Assembly (NCBI GenBank): GCA_036271555.1
Contig: DATBAK010000019.1
Location: forward strand, 124,001-188,000
Length of the DNA stretch: 64,000 nt
Direction of reading: 5' to 3'
Source: Acidimicrobiia bacterium
GTDB lineage: Bacteria > Actinomycetota > Acidimicrobiia > IMCC26256 > PALSA-610
How positions within the stretch are numbered: position 1 is the first letter of the stretch; the number at the start of each line of letters is the position of its first letter. Of the stretch, positions 9,890-18,168 are shown in pieces. Under the pieces are notes generated by a model. It did not search any database, was not told the DNA's origin, and saw only the letters and a list, made by a program, of their open reading frames with translations. A program made the position numbers and the translations under genes.

Positions 9890-11257
9890 ATGAAGGTCGC
9901 TTCACCCGCGCGCCGGTTCGGTCCGCTGCGCATCGTCACCGTGCTCGTGATCGCGACGATGGTCGCGGCCGCGTGCGGCAGCAGCCGCAAGACCGGCGGC
10001 AGCTCGACGTCGGGACCTTCGGGCACCGGCGGATCGTCGAGCGTGATCGACACGTCGTCGTGTCCGGCGGGCAACGACTCGGTCGGCGTGAACGGCGACA
10101 CGATCACGATCGGCACGAGCCTCCCCCTGTCGGGCACGTACGCCGCGTTCAAGGCGATCCTCCAAGGTGAGGAGGCGTACTTCTCGTACCTCAACTCGAC
10201 GGGCGGCGTCGACGTCGGCGGCAAGAAGTACAAGATCAACCTCGTCTCCAAGGACGACGCCTACGACGCCAGCAAGACCGTCACGAACGTGCAGTCGCTG
10301 ATCAACGACTCGAAGGTGTTCTCGCTGTTCAACGTCGTCGGCACGAAGAACAACCTCGGGATCCGGAACATGGTCAACACGCAATGCGTGCCCGACCTGC
10401 TGATCGCGTCCGGTGCGATCCAGTGGGGCAACACGAAGTACCCGTGGATGCTCGGTTCCGAGCTCGTGCCGTACCCGCTCGAGATGCGCGCGTTCGTGAA
10501 CTACCTCAAGGAGAAGAAGCCGAACGCGACGATCGCGCTCCTCAAGGCGAACGACGACTTCGGCCAGTCGTACCAGGAGTCGTTGCAGAGTCTCATCAAG
10601 GGCACGAACCTCAAGATCGTCCAGACGCAGAGCTACGACTCCGAAGGCGCCGACGTGAACTCGCAAGTCACGAGCCTCGCCGCGACGCACGCCGACGCGT
10701 TCGTGGTCGGCGCCACGCTGCTCGCGTGCCCGGCCGCGCTCAACGCGATGGGCTCCGCGGGCTGGCACCCGATCACGTACATGTCGGGCACCTGCGTGTC
10801 GAAGCTGCTGTTCGCGGCGGGCGGCGCGAACTCGAACAACGTGTTCAGCGTGACACCGCTGCTCGACCCGGCCGACCCGGCGAACAACTCGAACGCGGCG
10901 ATGCAGCTCTACAAGACGAACATGAAGAAGTACCAGTCGAGCGCCGACGCGACCGATGGCATCGTCGCCTACGGATGGACGACGGGCGCGCTGTTCGCGG
11001 CGATCCTGCACGCGTCGCCGTCCGCGACCCGGTCGGCGGTGATGGAGACCGCGCGCACGCTGAAGCCGCTGAGCGACGTCGGGCTGCAGTTGCCGGGATC
11101 GACGTGGAGCACGTCGGCGAACGACTGGTTCCTCGGCGAGGACTTCCGCCTGATCCAGTACAACGTGTCGCAGGGCCACACCAACTTCATCGGCCCGCTG
11201 ATCGACGACAGCGGCAAGGCCGGGCCCTTGTCGCCGACCTCGTTGCTGAACGGATAA
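9890..11257 (+). CDS. ABC transporter substrate-binding lipoprotein (LivK-like, Peripla_BP_6)
   Basis: The 455-residue solute-binding protein of the importer. A signal peptide with lipobox VAAAC (25-29) predicts cleavage and lipid attachment at C29. A Ser/Gly/Thr-rich linker follows, then the type I periplasmic-binding fold beginning with DTITIGTSLPLSGTYAAF. LivK-like proteins bind branched-chain amino acids, amides or other small organic acids outside the membrane; this sequence alone does not fix the ligand. It has a usable ribosome site (GAAGGGA) before ATG 9890. It is the last gene of the operon; a GC-rich hairpin follows 15 bases after the stop. Confidence 0.92.
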   Translation: MKVASPARRFGPLRIVTVLVIATMVAAACGSSRKTGGSSTSGPSGTGGSSSVIDTSSCPAGNDSVGVNGDTITIGTSLPLSGTYAAFKAILQGEEAYFSYLNSTGGVDVGGKKYKINLVSKDDAYDASKTVTNVQSLINDSKVFSLFNVVGTKNNLGIRNMVNTQCVPDLLIASGAIQWGNTKYPWMLGSELVPYPLEMRAFVNYLKEKKPNATIALLKANDDFGQSYQESLQSLIKGTNLKIVQTQSYDSEGADVNSQVTSLAATHADAFVVGATLLACPAALNAMGSAGWHPITYMSGTCVSKLLFAAGGANSNNVFSVTPLLDPADPANNSNAAMQLYKTNMKKYQSSADATDGIVAYGWTTGALFAAILHASPSATRSAVMETARTLKPLSDVGLQLPGSTWSTSANDWFLGEDFRLIQYNVSQGHTNFIGPLIDDSGKAGPLSPTSLLNG

Positions 11258-11272
11258 TCGCGGTCGCGCTCG

Positions 11273-11299
11273 CGGCGGGCCGGGATGCCCGGCCCGCCG
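11273..11299. terminator. GC-rich hairpin between convergent genes
   Basis: A 12-bp perfect stem with a three-base ATG loop (arm GGCGGGCCGGG at 11274-11284, its complement at 11288-11298). It sits in the 48-base gap between the liv operon and the convergent RNase HI gene. There is no T-run, so it is a likely intrinsic terminator of the high-GC, U-less kind serving both directions. Confidence 0.6.
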
Positions 11300-11305
11300 G
11301 CGTGC

Positions 11306-12349
11306 TCAGCGGGCGTCGGGCGGGATGATCCAGACGTCGTCGGGGACGCGCTTCTCGAGCGCCCGCACCTCGTCGCGAAGCGTCCGGTCCTCGCCGTCCC
11401 ACACCGCGATCGCCGCGTGCGCGTGGTTCACGAGCCATGAGTTGCGCTTGCCGATCGCCATGCCCGCGGCCTGCCGGCTCGCGGGCGCCGTGTCCGACAG
11501 CACGATCGCCTCGTGCGCGGCGTCGAGCAGCAACCGGAACGCGGCGCGGCTCGCGGCCGGCCACACCGAGTCGGGATCGGGGAACGCGAGCACCGCGACG
11601 TACGGAACCTCGGCCTCCGCGGCCGCCTCCGCGCCGAGCTGCTCCGCGCCCAACCCGAGGCCGGTGAGCACGACGAGGTCGGGATGCACCGCGCGCAGGC
11701 CGCGCAGGATCTCGGTCATGCGCTCGCGCGCCGCAGTTGCGGTCGGGTTCTCGCCGTAGCCGCCGAGCTCGGGCGGGCGATGGCCGAGCACGACGACTCG
11801 GAAGCCGTCGGGCGCGCCGGACGCATTCGACGCGCCGGACGCGCTCGCCTGCTTCGCGCGCGTGCCCGGCACGTCGTCGGCATCTCCGAGGTCGACCGGT
11901 GGCTCGTCGCCACGGCGACCGGTCTGCCGGCGCGCGGCCTCGGTCGCGAGCCGGTCGACGACGTCGTTCATCACGTCGCCGGAGTGACCCTTCACCCATC
12001 GGAACGCGAGCTCGTCGCCGCGCGCGTGGAACTGCTCGACGAGCGGCCGCCACAGATCCTGGTTCACGACCGGCTTGCGCCCCGACGTCTGCCAACCGTT
12101 CGCCTCCCACTTCACGTACCAGCGATCGGTGAAGCACTTCACGACGTAGGTCGAGTCGCTGAACACCGTGAGCGGACCGGGCAACGACCGCACCGCCTCG
12201 AGCGCGGCGGTGATCTCCATGCGCTGGTTCGTCGACTGCGGTTCCGCGCCACTCGCGTGCGCGCCGCCCGGCACCGCCCACCCCCACCCGCCGGGGCCCG
12301 GGTTTCCGAGACACGCGCCGTCGGTGTACACGGTCGTTCGTTCAGACAT
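11306..12349 (-). CDS. RNase HI fused to a C-terminal YpsA/SLOG-like domain
   Basis: A 347-residue two-domain protein. Residues 1-140 are RNase HI, which cuts RNA in RNA-DNA hybrids. Its active-site acids are all present: D10 in YTDGAC, E45 in RMEIT, D65 in SDSTYVV, and D132 in DVVDRLA, with H122 in VKGHSGD. After a Gly/Ala/Ser linker, residues about 183-347 resemble the YpsA/DUF1273 branch of the SLOG nucleotide-binding superfamily: VVVLGHRPPELGGYG, then LTGLGLGAEQLGAEAA, FPDPDSVWP, and NHAHAAIAVWDGEDR. RNase HI is ordinarily a single domain or joined to an acid phosphatase domain. The ligand of the second domain is unknown. ATG 12349 overlaps the upstream gene by eight bases. Confidence 0.88.
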   Translation of the reverse strand: MSERTTVYTDGACLGNPGPGGWGWAVPGGAHASGAEPQSTNQRMEITAALEAVRSLPGPLTVFSDSTYVVKCFTDRWYVKWEANGWQTSGRKPVVNQDLWRPLVEQFHARGDELAFRWVKGHSGDVMNDVVDRLATEAARRQTGRRGDEPPVDLGDADDVPGTRAKQASASGASNASGAPDGFRVVVLGHRPPELGGYGENPTATAARERMTEILRGLRAVHPDLVVLTGLGLGAEQLGAEAAAEAEVPYVAVLAFPDPDSVWPAASRAAFRLLLDAAHEAIVLSDTAPASRQAAGMAIGKRNSWLVNHAHAAIAVWDGEDRTLRDEVRALEKRVPDDVWIIPPDAR

Positions 12350-12824
12350 CGCGCACCGCGCGGACGGCCCGCTCGAGCGCGTCGATCTCTCGTTCGTACT
12401 CGCGGCGGTCGAATGTGAACGGACCGACCGGCACCGGCCCCCGCCCGTTCATCCGATGGAACTCGCTCCAGGTGACCGTGTCGCGGGTCGCCTCCACGCG
12501 GGCGGCCGCGCCGCCGCACGCGAAGCCGCCGCACGCGCAGGTGAGCACGCCGACGCGTCCGCCGTCGACGGCGTCGAACCACCCCGCGTTGCGGAGATCG
12601 ACACCGACACGCCATATCAACTCGCCGCCGACGTGGGCACCGTCGACGAACTTGCTTCCGAGCAGGGTGTCCCCGACCCAGATCGGTGTCGCCTCGTCGC
12701 CGCAGGCGTCGGCCCAGATCGCTTCGAGCGGGCGGCCGTTCACGTGCACCGAGACCGCGGGCGTCGTTTCCGGCTCGAGCGACGCGATCGGGACGTCGAC
12801 GACGGCGAGCTCGACCCGATCCAC
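12342..12824 (-). CDS. conserved-looking protein of unknown function with CxC...C cluster
   Basis: A 160-residue protein that I cannot name. It has an Asp/Gly-rich N-terminal half and a cysteine cluster, LTCACGGFACGG (C96, C98, C103), followed by VTWSEFHRMNGRGPVPVGPF and an acidic-basic C-terminal helix. It has no signal peptide or membrane segment. The cluster could bind zinc, but a fourth ligand is not obvious. The start GTG 12824 is chosen because GATAAT (12831-12836 on this strand) lies six bases upstream, as for a leaderless transcript. It overlaps the RNase HI fusion by eight bases, so the two are probably one operon. Confidence 0.65.
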   Translation of the reverse strand: MDRVELAVVDVPIASLEPETTPAVSVHVNGRPLEAIWADACGDEATPIWVGDTLLGSKFVDGAHVGGELIWRVGVDLRNAGWFDAVDGGRVGVLTCACGGFACGGAAARVEATRDTVTWSEFHRMNGRGPVPVGPFTFDRREYEREIDALERAVRAVRDV

Positions 12825-12830
12825 GGCCGC

Positions 12831-12836
12831 ATTATC
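12831..12836 (-). promoter_or_regulatory. leaderless -10 element (GATAAT)
   Basis: GATAAT read on the minus strand, six bases before GTG 12824. It serves the Cys-cluster gene and the RNase HI fusion. A plus-strand -10 lies only 18 bases away, so two divergent promoters sit back to back. Confidence 0.5.
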
Positions 12837-12853
12837 GCCCACCCCTTCGTGGC

Positions 12854-12859
12854 TACCGT
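12854..12859 (+). promoter_or_regulatory. leaderless -10 element (TACCGT)
   Basis: TACCGT lies seven bases before GTG 12867. It overlaps the alternative GTG at 12858, which argues for the later start. Confidence 0.5.
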
Positions 12860-12866
12860 GGAGTTC

Positions 12867-13172
12867 GTGAAGGTTCCGATCGCGTGCACGTTGAGTGTCG
12901 ACGACGCCGGCACGCGCATCGACGAGTGGCGCACGGTGCTCGGCCGCGTCGTGACCGGCACCGAACGCGTCGCGCCGACCGAGCTCGCGTTCACGCTGCG
13001 CGCCGACCCGCAGCAGCTCTCGGTGCTCCTCGACCTCGTGCGGCGCGAGGTCACGTGCTGCGCGTTCTTCGAGTTCGCGCTGCGCGTCGCCGCAGGTGGC
13101 ACCACGCTGCGCGTGACCGTGCCGCCCGACGCGGCCGCGGTGCTCGACGAATTCGCTCAGCTCGCGGGCTGA
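12867..13172 (+). CDS. small protein of unknown function with a CC motif
   Basis: A 101-residue soluble protein beginning MKVPIACTLSVDDAGTRIDE. The N-terminal IACTL and the vicinal cysteine pair in REVTCCAFFEF (C64, C65) are its main features. I have seen this layout in small actinobacterial proteins of unknown role; a thiol or metal function is only a guess. The start is GTG 12867, seven bases after a TACCGT -10 element. GTG 12858 would add three residues but lies inside that hexamer. Its 3' end overlaps the convergent ketol-acid-reductoisomerase-like gene by 16 bases. Confidence 0.7.
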   Translation: MKVPIACTLSVDDAGTRIDEWRTVLGRVVTGTERVAPTELAFTLRADPQQLSVLLDLVRREVTCCAFFEFALRVAAGGTTLRVTVPPDAAAVLDEFAQLAG

Positions 13173-14131
13173 GACGCGCCGGGGCCGAGCTGCGTGCGGA
13201 TCTGCGCGTCGAACTCCGCCATCGCGGGACCCGCGTGCTGCTCCTTCAACGCGCGCAGCCGCGGGTAACCCGCGTCGCGCTCGGCGTCCCACTCGTCGGC
13301 GAAGCGGCCCGACTCGATGTCGTCGGTCAGCTCCTGCATCGTCGAACGGAGGTCGAGGTGGTCGTAGCGACCGCGACGCGAGAGCTGTCCGTACTGACTC
13401 GTCGGCGAATGGAACTCCGACTGCACCACGTACCCGACCTCGCGCAGCAGCCGGTAGGTGCGCTCGACCTCACCCGAGAGTACGAGCTCCACGATGATCG
13501 CCTCGATCGGGATGCCGTGCTCGATCATCGTGCCGACGAACGCGTTGTTCACCGCCGTGAGCGCGGGCGACAGCACCTGCTCGACGCCGAGGTCGAGCAC
13601 CGCTTCCTGTCGCGGCGTGAGCTCGATCGCGCCTTCGCGCAGGCCGCCGATCGCCTTCGCGACCGCGAGCACGCGCGCCATCGCGTTGCCGGTGACGTCG
13701 CGGTGCACGCCGACCGCGGTGATGAAGCCCGCGCCCTCCTCGTAGCAGCGCCGCACCTCGGGACCGAGCATGCGCGGTGCGACCATGCCGAGGTCGCCGG
13801 CGGGAGTGAACCGCTCGAACGCGAGCGTGTAGCCGCTCGCGACGATCGTGATCGCGTCGGCGCGGGGCGCCAGCGGTAGCGACGGGATGACGTCGTCGGG
13901 GATGAGCACGCAGATCACGTCGGCGTTGCTCGCGGCTTCGAGCTCGGCCGCGGCGAACCCTTCCGACTGCGCCTGCTCGCGCGTCGCGTCGTGGCGCACG
14001 CACACCGTCGGGTCGAGGCCCGAGTCGCGCAGGTTCAACGCCCACGAACGACCCTGATTGCCGTAGCCGACGACCGCGACGCGCGCGCCGTCGAGCACGC
14101 CCAGATCGCCGTCGCGCTCGTGGTAGATCAT
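13157..14131 (-). CDS. divergent ketol-acid reductoisomerase-like protein
   Basis: A 324-residue protein related to IlvC. The N-terminal Rossmann domain carries VAVVGYGNQGRSWALNLRDSG with GYGNQG at 22-27. The C-terminal helical domain contains LDLGVEQ, which matches the metal-binding Asp and Glu of KARI, then IIVELVL and SPTSQYGQL, the substrate loop. True KARI makes dihydroxy-isovalerate in branched-chain amino acid synthesis. This copy is not beside ilvB/ilvN, and the second glutamate in the metal site seems displaced (VELVLSGE in place of ECLHE), so it may act on another 2-hydroxy-keto acid. The start is ATG 14131, with GGAGC upstream. It diverges from a VOC gene across a long palindrome. 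Confidence 0.75.
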   Translation of the reverse strand: MIYHERDGDLGVLDGARVAVVGYGNQGRSWALNLRDSGLDPTVCVRHDATREQAQSEGFAAAELEAASNADVICVLIPDDVIPSLPLAPRADAITIVASGYTLAFERFTPAGDLGMVAPRMLGPEVRRCYEEGAGFITAVGVHRDVTGNAMARVLAVAKAIGGLREGAIELTPRQEAVLDLGVEQVLSPALTAVNNAFVGTMIEHGIPIEAIIVELVLSGEVERTYRLLREVGYVVQSEFHSPTSQYGQLSRRGRYDHLDLRSTMQELTDDIESGRFADEWDAERDAGYPRLRALKEQHAGPAMAEFDAQIRTQLGPGASQPAS

Positions 14132-14233
14132 GCCGCTGCTCCGTTCGTCGAGCCGTCTCGCCGCGCAGCAGAGTCGCGCCCGTCGCCGTCCGTCAAGCCC
14201 GCGCGGGACGCGCGGCACGCGTGGCACGAGCCG

Positions 14234-14281
14234 CGGTGGTACTGCGTTGTCGGCATATAGCCGAACAACGCAGTACCACCG
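14234..14281. repeat. 48-bp near-perfect palindrome between divergent genes
   Basis: A 17-bp arm (14234-14250, core GGTGGTACTGCGTTGT) is repeated as its exact complement at 14265-14281. Inside, CGGC (14251-14254) pairs with GCCG (14260-14263), leaving an ATATA loop and one unpaired A at 14264. It lies in the 214-base gap between the IlvC-like gene (minus) and the VOC gene (plus), in neither reading frame. It may be an operator for a dimeric repressor, a cruciform, or the relic of a small mobile repeat. It is not placed as a terminator, since both genes read away from it. Confidence 0.9.
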
Positions 14282-14332
14282 AGGGCCCCGTGACCGTCCG
14301 GGGGCGCAGTTTCCGCGTGCGGCGGAGGTCGG

Positions 14333-14338
14333 TAGCCT
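14333..14338 (+). promoter_or_regulatory. leaderless -10 element (TAGCCT)
   Basis: TAGCCT lies seven bases before ATG 14346 of the VOC gene, which has no ribosome site. It is about 50 bases downstream of the long palindrome, so a protein on the palindrome could act on this promoter. Confidence 0.5.
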
Positions 14339-14345
14339 TCCGCGC

Positions 14346-14900
14346 ATGGCTGACACGCTGGATCGTCCTCACTGGCGAGGCATCAACCACCTCGCGCTGA
14401 TCACCGACGACATGGACGCGACCGTGCGCTTCTACCACGGTGTGCTCGGTGCCCGGCTCGTCGCCACGCTCGGGACTCCCGACTTCAAGCACTACTTCTT
14501 CGAGTTCGGCGTCGGGAACACCGTCGCGTTCTTCGAGTACCGCGGTCAGAAGCTCGACACGTTCGCGAAGCCGGCGGGCGTGCCCGATCCGCGTGCGATC
14601 CAGTTCGACCACCTGTCGTTCAACGTCGCCGACGCGCACGCGCTCGAGATGCTGCAGAAGCGGCTCGACCACTACAGCTGCGGCGTCACCGAGGTCGTCG
14701 ACCACCAGATGATCAAGTCGATCTACTTCACCGACCCGAACGGCATCGCGCTCGAGGCCTCCTACTGGGTCGACGACGCGACCGCGCGTGACGACCTGCG
14801 CGACACGTCGTTGTTCGCCGATGCCGATCCGGTGCCCGCGGTGCGCGAGCTCATGGACACCGGCGAGCTCGCGAGCACGCCGAAGACGAAGCTGGCGTAG
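14346..14900 (+). CDS. VOC family (glyoxalase/extradiol dioxygenase fold) protein
   Basis: A 184-residue vicinal-oxygen-chelate protein with two paired beta-alpha-beta modules. INHLALITDDMDATVRFYHGVLG opens the first and FDHLSFNVADAHALEMLQKRL the second. H in INHLAL, H in FDHLSF, and E in GIALEASYWV are the expected metal ligands. The family includes glyoxalase I, dioxygenases and antibiotic-binding proteins; the substrate is not visible. The divergent 2-keto-acid-type reductoisomerase hints at a shared catabolic role. ATG 14346 is preceded by TAGCCT seven bases upstream. Confidence 0.85.
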   Translation: MADTLDRPHWRGINHLALITDDMDATVRFYHGVLGARLVATLGTPDFKHYFFEFGVGNTVAFFEYRGQKLDTFAKPAGVPDPRAIQFDHLSFNVADAHALEMLQKRLDHYSCGVTEVVDHQMIKSIYFTDPNGIALEASYWVDDATARDDLRDTSLFADADPVPAVRELMDTGELASTPKTKLA

Positions 14901-14915
14901 CGCGGTGCGACCGCG

Positions 14916-15908
14916 TCAGCGGTCGATGTGCGTCATGTCGGCGTAGCGCTCACCCGAAGCCGCGTCGGCCGGGAAGATCGCGTCGATCTCGTCGAGCTCC
15001 GCGCGCGACAAGTCGACGGCGGCGGCGCCGAGGTTCTCCTCGAGTCGGGATCGACGCTTCGTGCCCGGGATCGGCGCGACGTCGTCGCCCTGCGCGAGCA
15101 GCCACGCGAGCGCAAGCTGCGACGCGGTGACGCCCTTCTCCGCGGCCATCGACTGCACGCGTGCGACCAGATCGAGGTTGCGCTGGAAGTTCTCACCCTG
15201 GAAGCGGGGGAGCGCGCGCCGCATGTCGTCGGCGGGAAAGTCGTCGGGCGTGCGCAGCTCGCCGGACAGGAAGCCGCGCCCGAGCGGGCTGAACGGCACG
15301 AACCCGACGCCGAGCTCGCGGCACACGGGCAGCACGCCGGATTCGGGGTCGCGCGTCCAGAGCGACCACTCGCTCTGCACCGCGGCGATCGGATGGGTCG
15401 CGTGCGCGCGCTGCAACGTCGCGCCCGACACCTCCGACAGACCGAGGTGCCCGACCTTGCCGGCCGCGACGGCCTCGGCCATCGCACCGACGGTGTCCTC
15501 GATCGGCACTCGGCGATCGAGACGGTGGAGGTACCAGAGGTCGACGTGGTCGACGCCGAGCCGCTGCAACGACGCGTCGATCGCCGAGTGCACGTGCTCG
15601 GGACTCCCGTCGATGCCCGACGGTGAACCCTTGCTCGTGCCCGGCCCCGGCATGAGCCCGAACTTCGTCGCGAGCACGACCTCGTCGCGCCGACCCGTGA
15701 GCGCGCGCCCCACGAGTGACTCGTTCACGCCGACGCCGTAGATGTCGGCGGTGTCGAGGAAGGTGCAGCCGAGCTCGATAGCGCGGTGGATGGTGGCGAT
15801 CGACTCGGTGTCGTCGCGATCCTCGGCGGGGCCGTAGGACTGCGACATGCCCATGCAGCCGAGGCCGAGGGCCGAGACGGTGAGCGAGCCGAGCCGAGCG
15901 TTGCGCAT
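14916..15908 (-). CDS. aldo/keto reductase
   Basis: A 330-residue NADPH-dependent aldo/keto reductase of the AKR13/YajO-like group. The catalytic tetrad is complete: D52 and Y57 in LDTADIYG, K82 in LATKFG and H128 in WYLHR. The C-terminal part has the coenzyme loop [17 protein letters not shown]. These enzymes reduce aldehydes and ketones; the substrate here is unknown. The start ATG 15908 has TACGGT six bases upstream on this strand (15915-15920). Upstream in-frame sequence is not family-like. It converges with the VOC gene. Confidence 0.92.
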   Translation of the reverse strand: MRNARLGSLTVSALGLGCMGMSQSYGPAEDRDDTESIATIHRAIELGCTFLDTADIYGVGVNESLVGRALTGRRDEVVLATKFGLMPGPGTSKGSPSGIDGSPEHVHSAIDASLQRLGVDHVDLWYLHRLDRRVPIEDTVGAMAEAVAAGKVGHLGLSEVSGATLQRAHATHPIAAVQSEWSLWTRDPESGVLPVCRELGVGFVPFSPLGRGFLSGELRTPDDFPADDMRRALPRFQGENFQRNLDLVARVQSMAAEKGVTASQLALAWLLAQGDDVAPIPGTKRRSRLEENLGAAAVDLSRAELDEIDAIFPADAASGERYADMTHIDR

Positions 15909-15914
15909 CACCGC

Positions 15915-15920
15915 ACCGTA
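15915..15920 (-). promoter_or_regulatory. leaderless -10 element (TACGGT)
   Basis: TACGGT on the minus strand, six bases before ATG 15908 of the aldo/keto reductase. No ribosome site is present. Confidence 0.5.
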
Positions 15921-15950
15921 TCGAACCGATCCCGCGCGGCCAGTTCTCAC

Positions 15951-16030
15951 GGGAACGGCCGGGTCGCTCTGCGGCCCGGCCGCGCCGGCGGCTGAGGCGT
16001 CAGGAGCGGCGAGCGAAGCGAGTGCGACCA
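15951..16030 (+). repeat. intergenic repeat, family R1, copy A
   Basis: Part of a dispersed family (also near 33.4, 34.9, 60.5, 62.1 and 63.1 kb). It includes GGGTCGCTCTGCGGCC, then GAGGCGTCAGGAGCGGCGAG and AGCGAGTGCGACCA. GGTCGC near one end and GCGACC at the other let the unit fold on itself. It fills the gap between the aldo/keto reductase and the divergent acyltransferase gene. Confidence 0.75.
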
Positions 16031-16070
16031 GAAAAGTAGCGTCAGGCGTTCCCACGGCCCGGAGGAACGT

Positions 16071-18110
16071 GTGGCCGAGCGCAACGACACGACGCGTAGC
16101 CCGCATCTGCCGCGCGTGCCCGCGCTCGACGGGCTGCGCGGCGTCGCGGTGCTCGCGGTGCTGCTCTTCCACGACAACCGGCTGACCGGCGGCTACCTCG
16201 GCGTCGACCTCTTCTTCGTGCTCTCGGGCTTCCTCATCACGACGCTCCTGCTCGTCGAGCACCGCGACCGTGGCCGCGTCGGTCTCGCGCGCTTCTACGA
16301 ACGCCGTGCCCGCCGGCTGCTGCCCGCGCTCGGCGTCGCGCTCGTGCTCGTCGCGATCTACGCGTCGGTGTGGGCACAGGCGAGCGAGCTGCCGCGCCTG
16401 CGGTGGGACGGGATCGCGACGCTCTTCTACTTCGCGAACTGGCGCGACATCGCGGCGAAGCAGAGCTACTGGGACATCTTCACGGCGCCGTCGGCGCTCC
16501 AACACACGTGGTCGCTCTCGATCGAGGAGCAGTTCTACGCGCTGTGGCCGTTGATCGTGATCGGCGTGCTCGCGATCCGGCGGTCCGCGCGCGCGGTGCT
16601 CGCGGTCGCGCTCGCGATCGGCGGCGCGTGCGCGGCACTCACCGTCGTCGACGCGCTCGGCCACGGAAATCAGCGTTTTCTCTACTACGGCACGCCGTCA
16701 CGCGCGCCGGCCCTGCTGATGGGAGCCGCGCTCGCGGCGGCCGTCGTCGAATGGGGTCACGTGCGGAGCCGCCGGGCGCGCGCCGCGCTCGAGGCTGTCG
16801 CGCTCGTCGGTGTCGTCTATCTCGCGTACACCTGGACGCACCAGAACGGCAACGGACTCGCGCTGTATCGCGGGCCGCTGCTGCTGTCGGGCCTCGCGGC
16901 GACGATCGTGATCGCCGCGGCCGCGCACCCCGAGCGCGGACCGATCGCGCGCGTGCTCGCGGCGCCCCCGCTCGTCGGCGCGGGGCTCATCTCGTACGGC
17001 CTGTACCTGTACCACTGGCCGCTGTACCTCGTGCTCACACCCGCGCGCACGCACACGTCGGGCTGGACGCTGCTCGGTCTGCGCGCCGCGGTGAGCATCG
17101 CGGTGGCGATCGTGTCGTACAAGCTCGTCGAGCAGCCGATCCGCCACGGCGCGCTCAAACCCGCGCGCGCGTTCACGGCACTCGCGACCGCGACGGCGCT
17201 CGTCGTCGCCGCGCTCGTCGTGACCACGCGCCTCCCCGCCGCGCCCGCGTCGGCGGCGTCGAAGCCGACCGCCGTGTCGCGGCACTGGCCGCGTGCGACG
17301 GCGACGGCCGTGCCGACGGCCGAGACCCGTCCAAAGATGCCGGCGGGAGACTGGTCGCTGCTCAGCAACACGTGCGACACGTTCCGCGCGCTCCCCGCGG
17401 TGCACTCGGTGGGCCGCACCCGCCAGCCGAAGGTGCTCGTCGTCGGCGACTCGGTCGGCTGCTTCGTCGGCACTGCGATCGACGAGCAGCAGGTCGCGTA
17501 CGGCGTCGTCTCGCTCAACCGGTCGCGGCTCGCGTGCCCGATGATCTCGCCGGTTCGTGAGCGCTACCCGGGCGACGCGCCGCCACCGCCGCACGTCAAC
17601 GCGTGCACCACGAACCAACGCAGCGCGATCGCAACGTTCCGTCCGGACGTCTCGATCCTGATGGTCGGCGGTCCGTTGATCAACCAGTACGACATCGGCA
17701 ACGGCAAGTTCGTCGACGCGTGCGCGCCGTCGTTCGTGTCGTGGTACGAGGGCGGTGTACGCAGCGCGATCGACGAGCTGTCGTCGACCGGCGCGCGCGT
17801 CGTCGTGGTGTCGGTCGTGCATCCGCCGAAGCGCATCGACATCGGTCCGGGTGTCGCGGTGCCCGCGTCGTACGACCGCGCCGTCGACTGCATGAACCGC
17901 GGCTTGAAGAATGCCGTCGCGTCACGACCGCGCGCGAGCTACCTCGATCTCGACGCGTACATCTGTCCGCACGGCGCGTGCCACGACACGATCAACGGCG
18001 TCACGCTGCGCAGCGACGGCCGTCACTTCGAGAACGGCGCCGCGACGCTCGTCGCGCGCTGGATGCTGCCAAAGGTCCTGAAACTGGCACATTTGTCGCG
18101 CGCGCTCTGA
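16071..18110 (+). CDS. acyltransferase-3 family membrane protein with C-terminal SGNH domain (OafA/YrhL-like)
   Basis: A 679-residue cell-envelope O-acyltransferase. The N-terminal part (about 10-390) is the ten-helix acyltransferase-3 domain, opening with [18 protein letters not shown] and containing [17 protein letters not shown], with [14 protein letters not shown] and [12 protein letters not shown] further on. After a Thr/Ala/Pro linker the extracytoplasmic SGNH domain has GDS at 459-461 (LVVGDSVG) and a late D649-G-R-H652 motif with the catalytic Asp and His. It probably moves acetyl or other acyl groups from the cytoplasm onto a surface glycan or lipid. The GTG start has GGAGG at 16061-16065. 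Next to it lie other surface proteins and a rhamnosidase. Confidence 0.9.
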   Translation: MAERNDTTRSPHLPRVPALDGLRGVAVLAVLLFHDNRLTGGYLGVDLFFVLSGFLITTLLLVEHRDRGRVGLARFYERRARRLLPALGVALVLVAIYASVWAQASELPRLRWDGIATLFYFANWRDIAAKQSYWDIFTAPSALQHTWSLSIEEQFYALWPLIVIGVLAIRRSARAVLAVALAIGGACAALTVVDALGHGNQRFLYYGTPSRAPALLMGAALAAAVVEWGHVRSRRARAALEAVALVGVVYLAYTWTHQNGNGLALYRGPLLLSGLAATIVIAAAAHPERGPIARVLAAPPLVGAGLISYGLYLYHWPLYLVLTPARTHTSGWTLLGLRAAVSIAVAIVSYKLVEQPIRHGALKPARAFTALATATALVVAALVVTTRLPAAPASAASKPTAVSRHWPRATATAVPTAETRPKMPAGDWSLLSNTCDTFRALPAVHSVGRTRQPKVLVVGDSVGCFVGTAIDEQQVAYGVVSLNRSRLACPMISPVRERYPGDAPPPPHVNACTTNQRSAIATFRPDVSILMVGGPLINQYDIGNGKFVDACAPSFVSWYEGGVRSAIDELSSTGARVVVVSVVHPPKRIDIGPGVAVPASYDRAVDCMNRGLKNAVASRPRASYLDLDAYICPHGACHDTINGVTLRSDGRHFENGAATLVARWMLPKVLKLAHLSRAL

Positions 18111-18168
18111 TTCCTCGTCGCCACAGATCAGCACTCGAGTTCGCGTTCGAGCGCGCCGAATACGGCAC

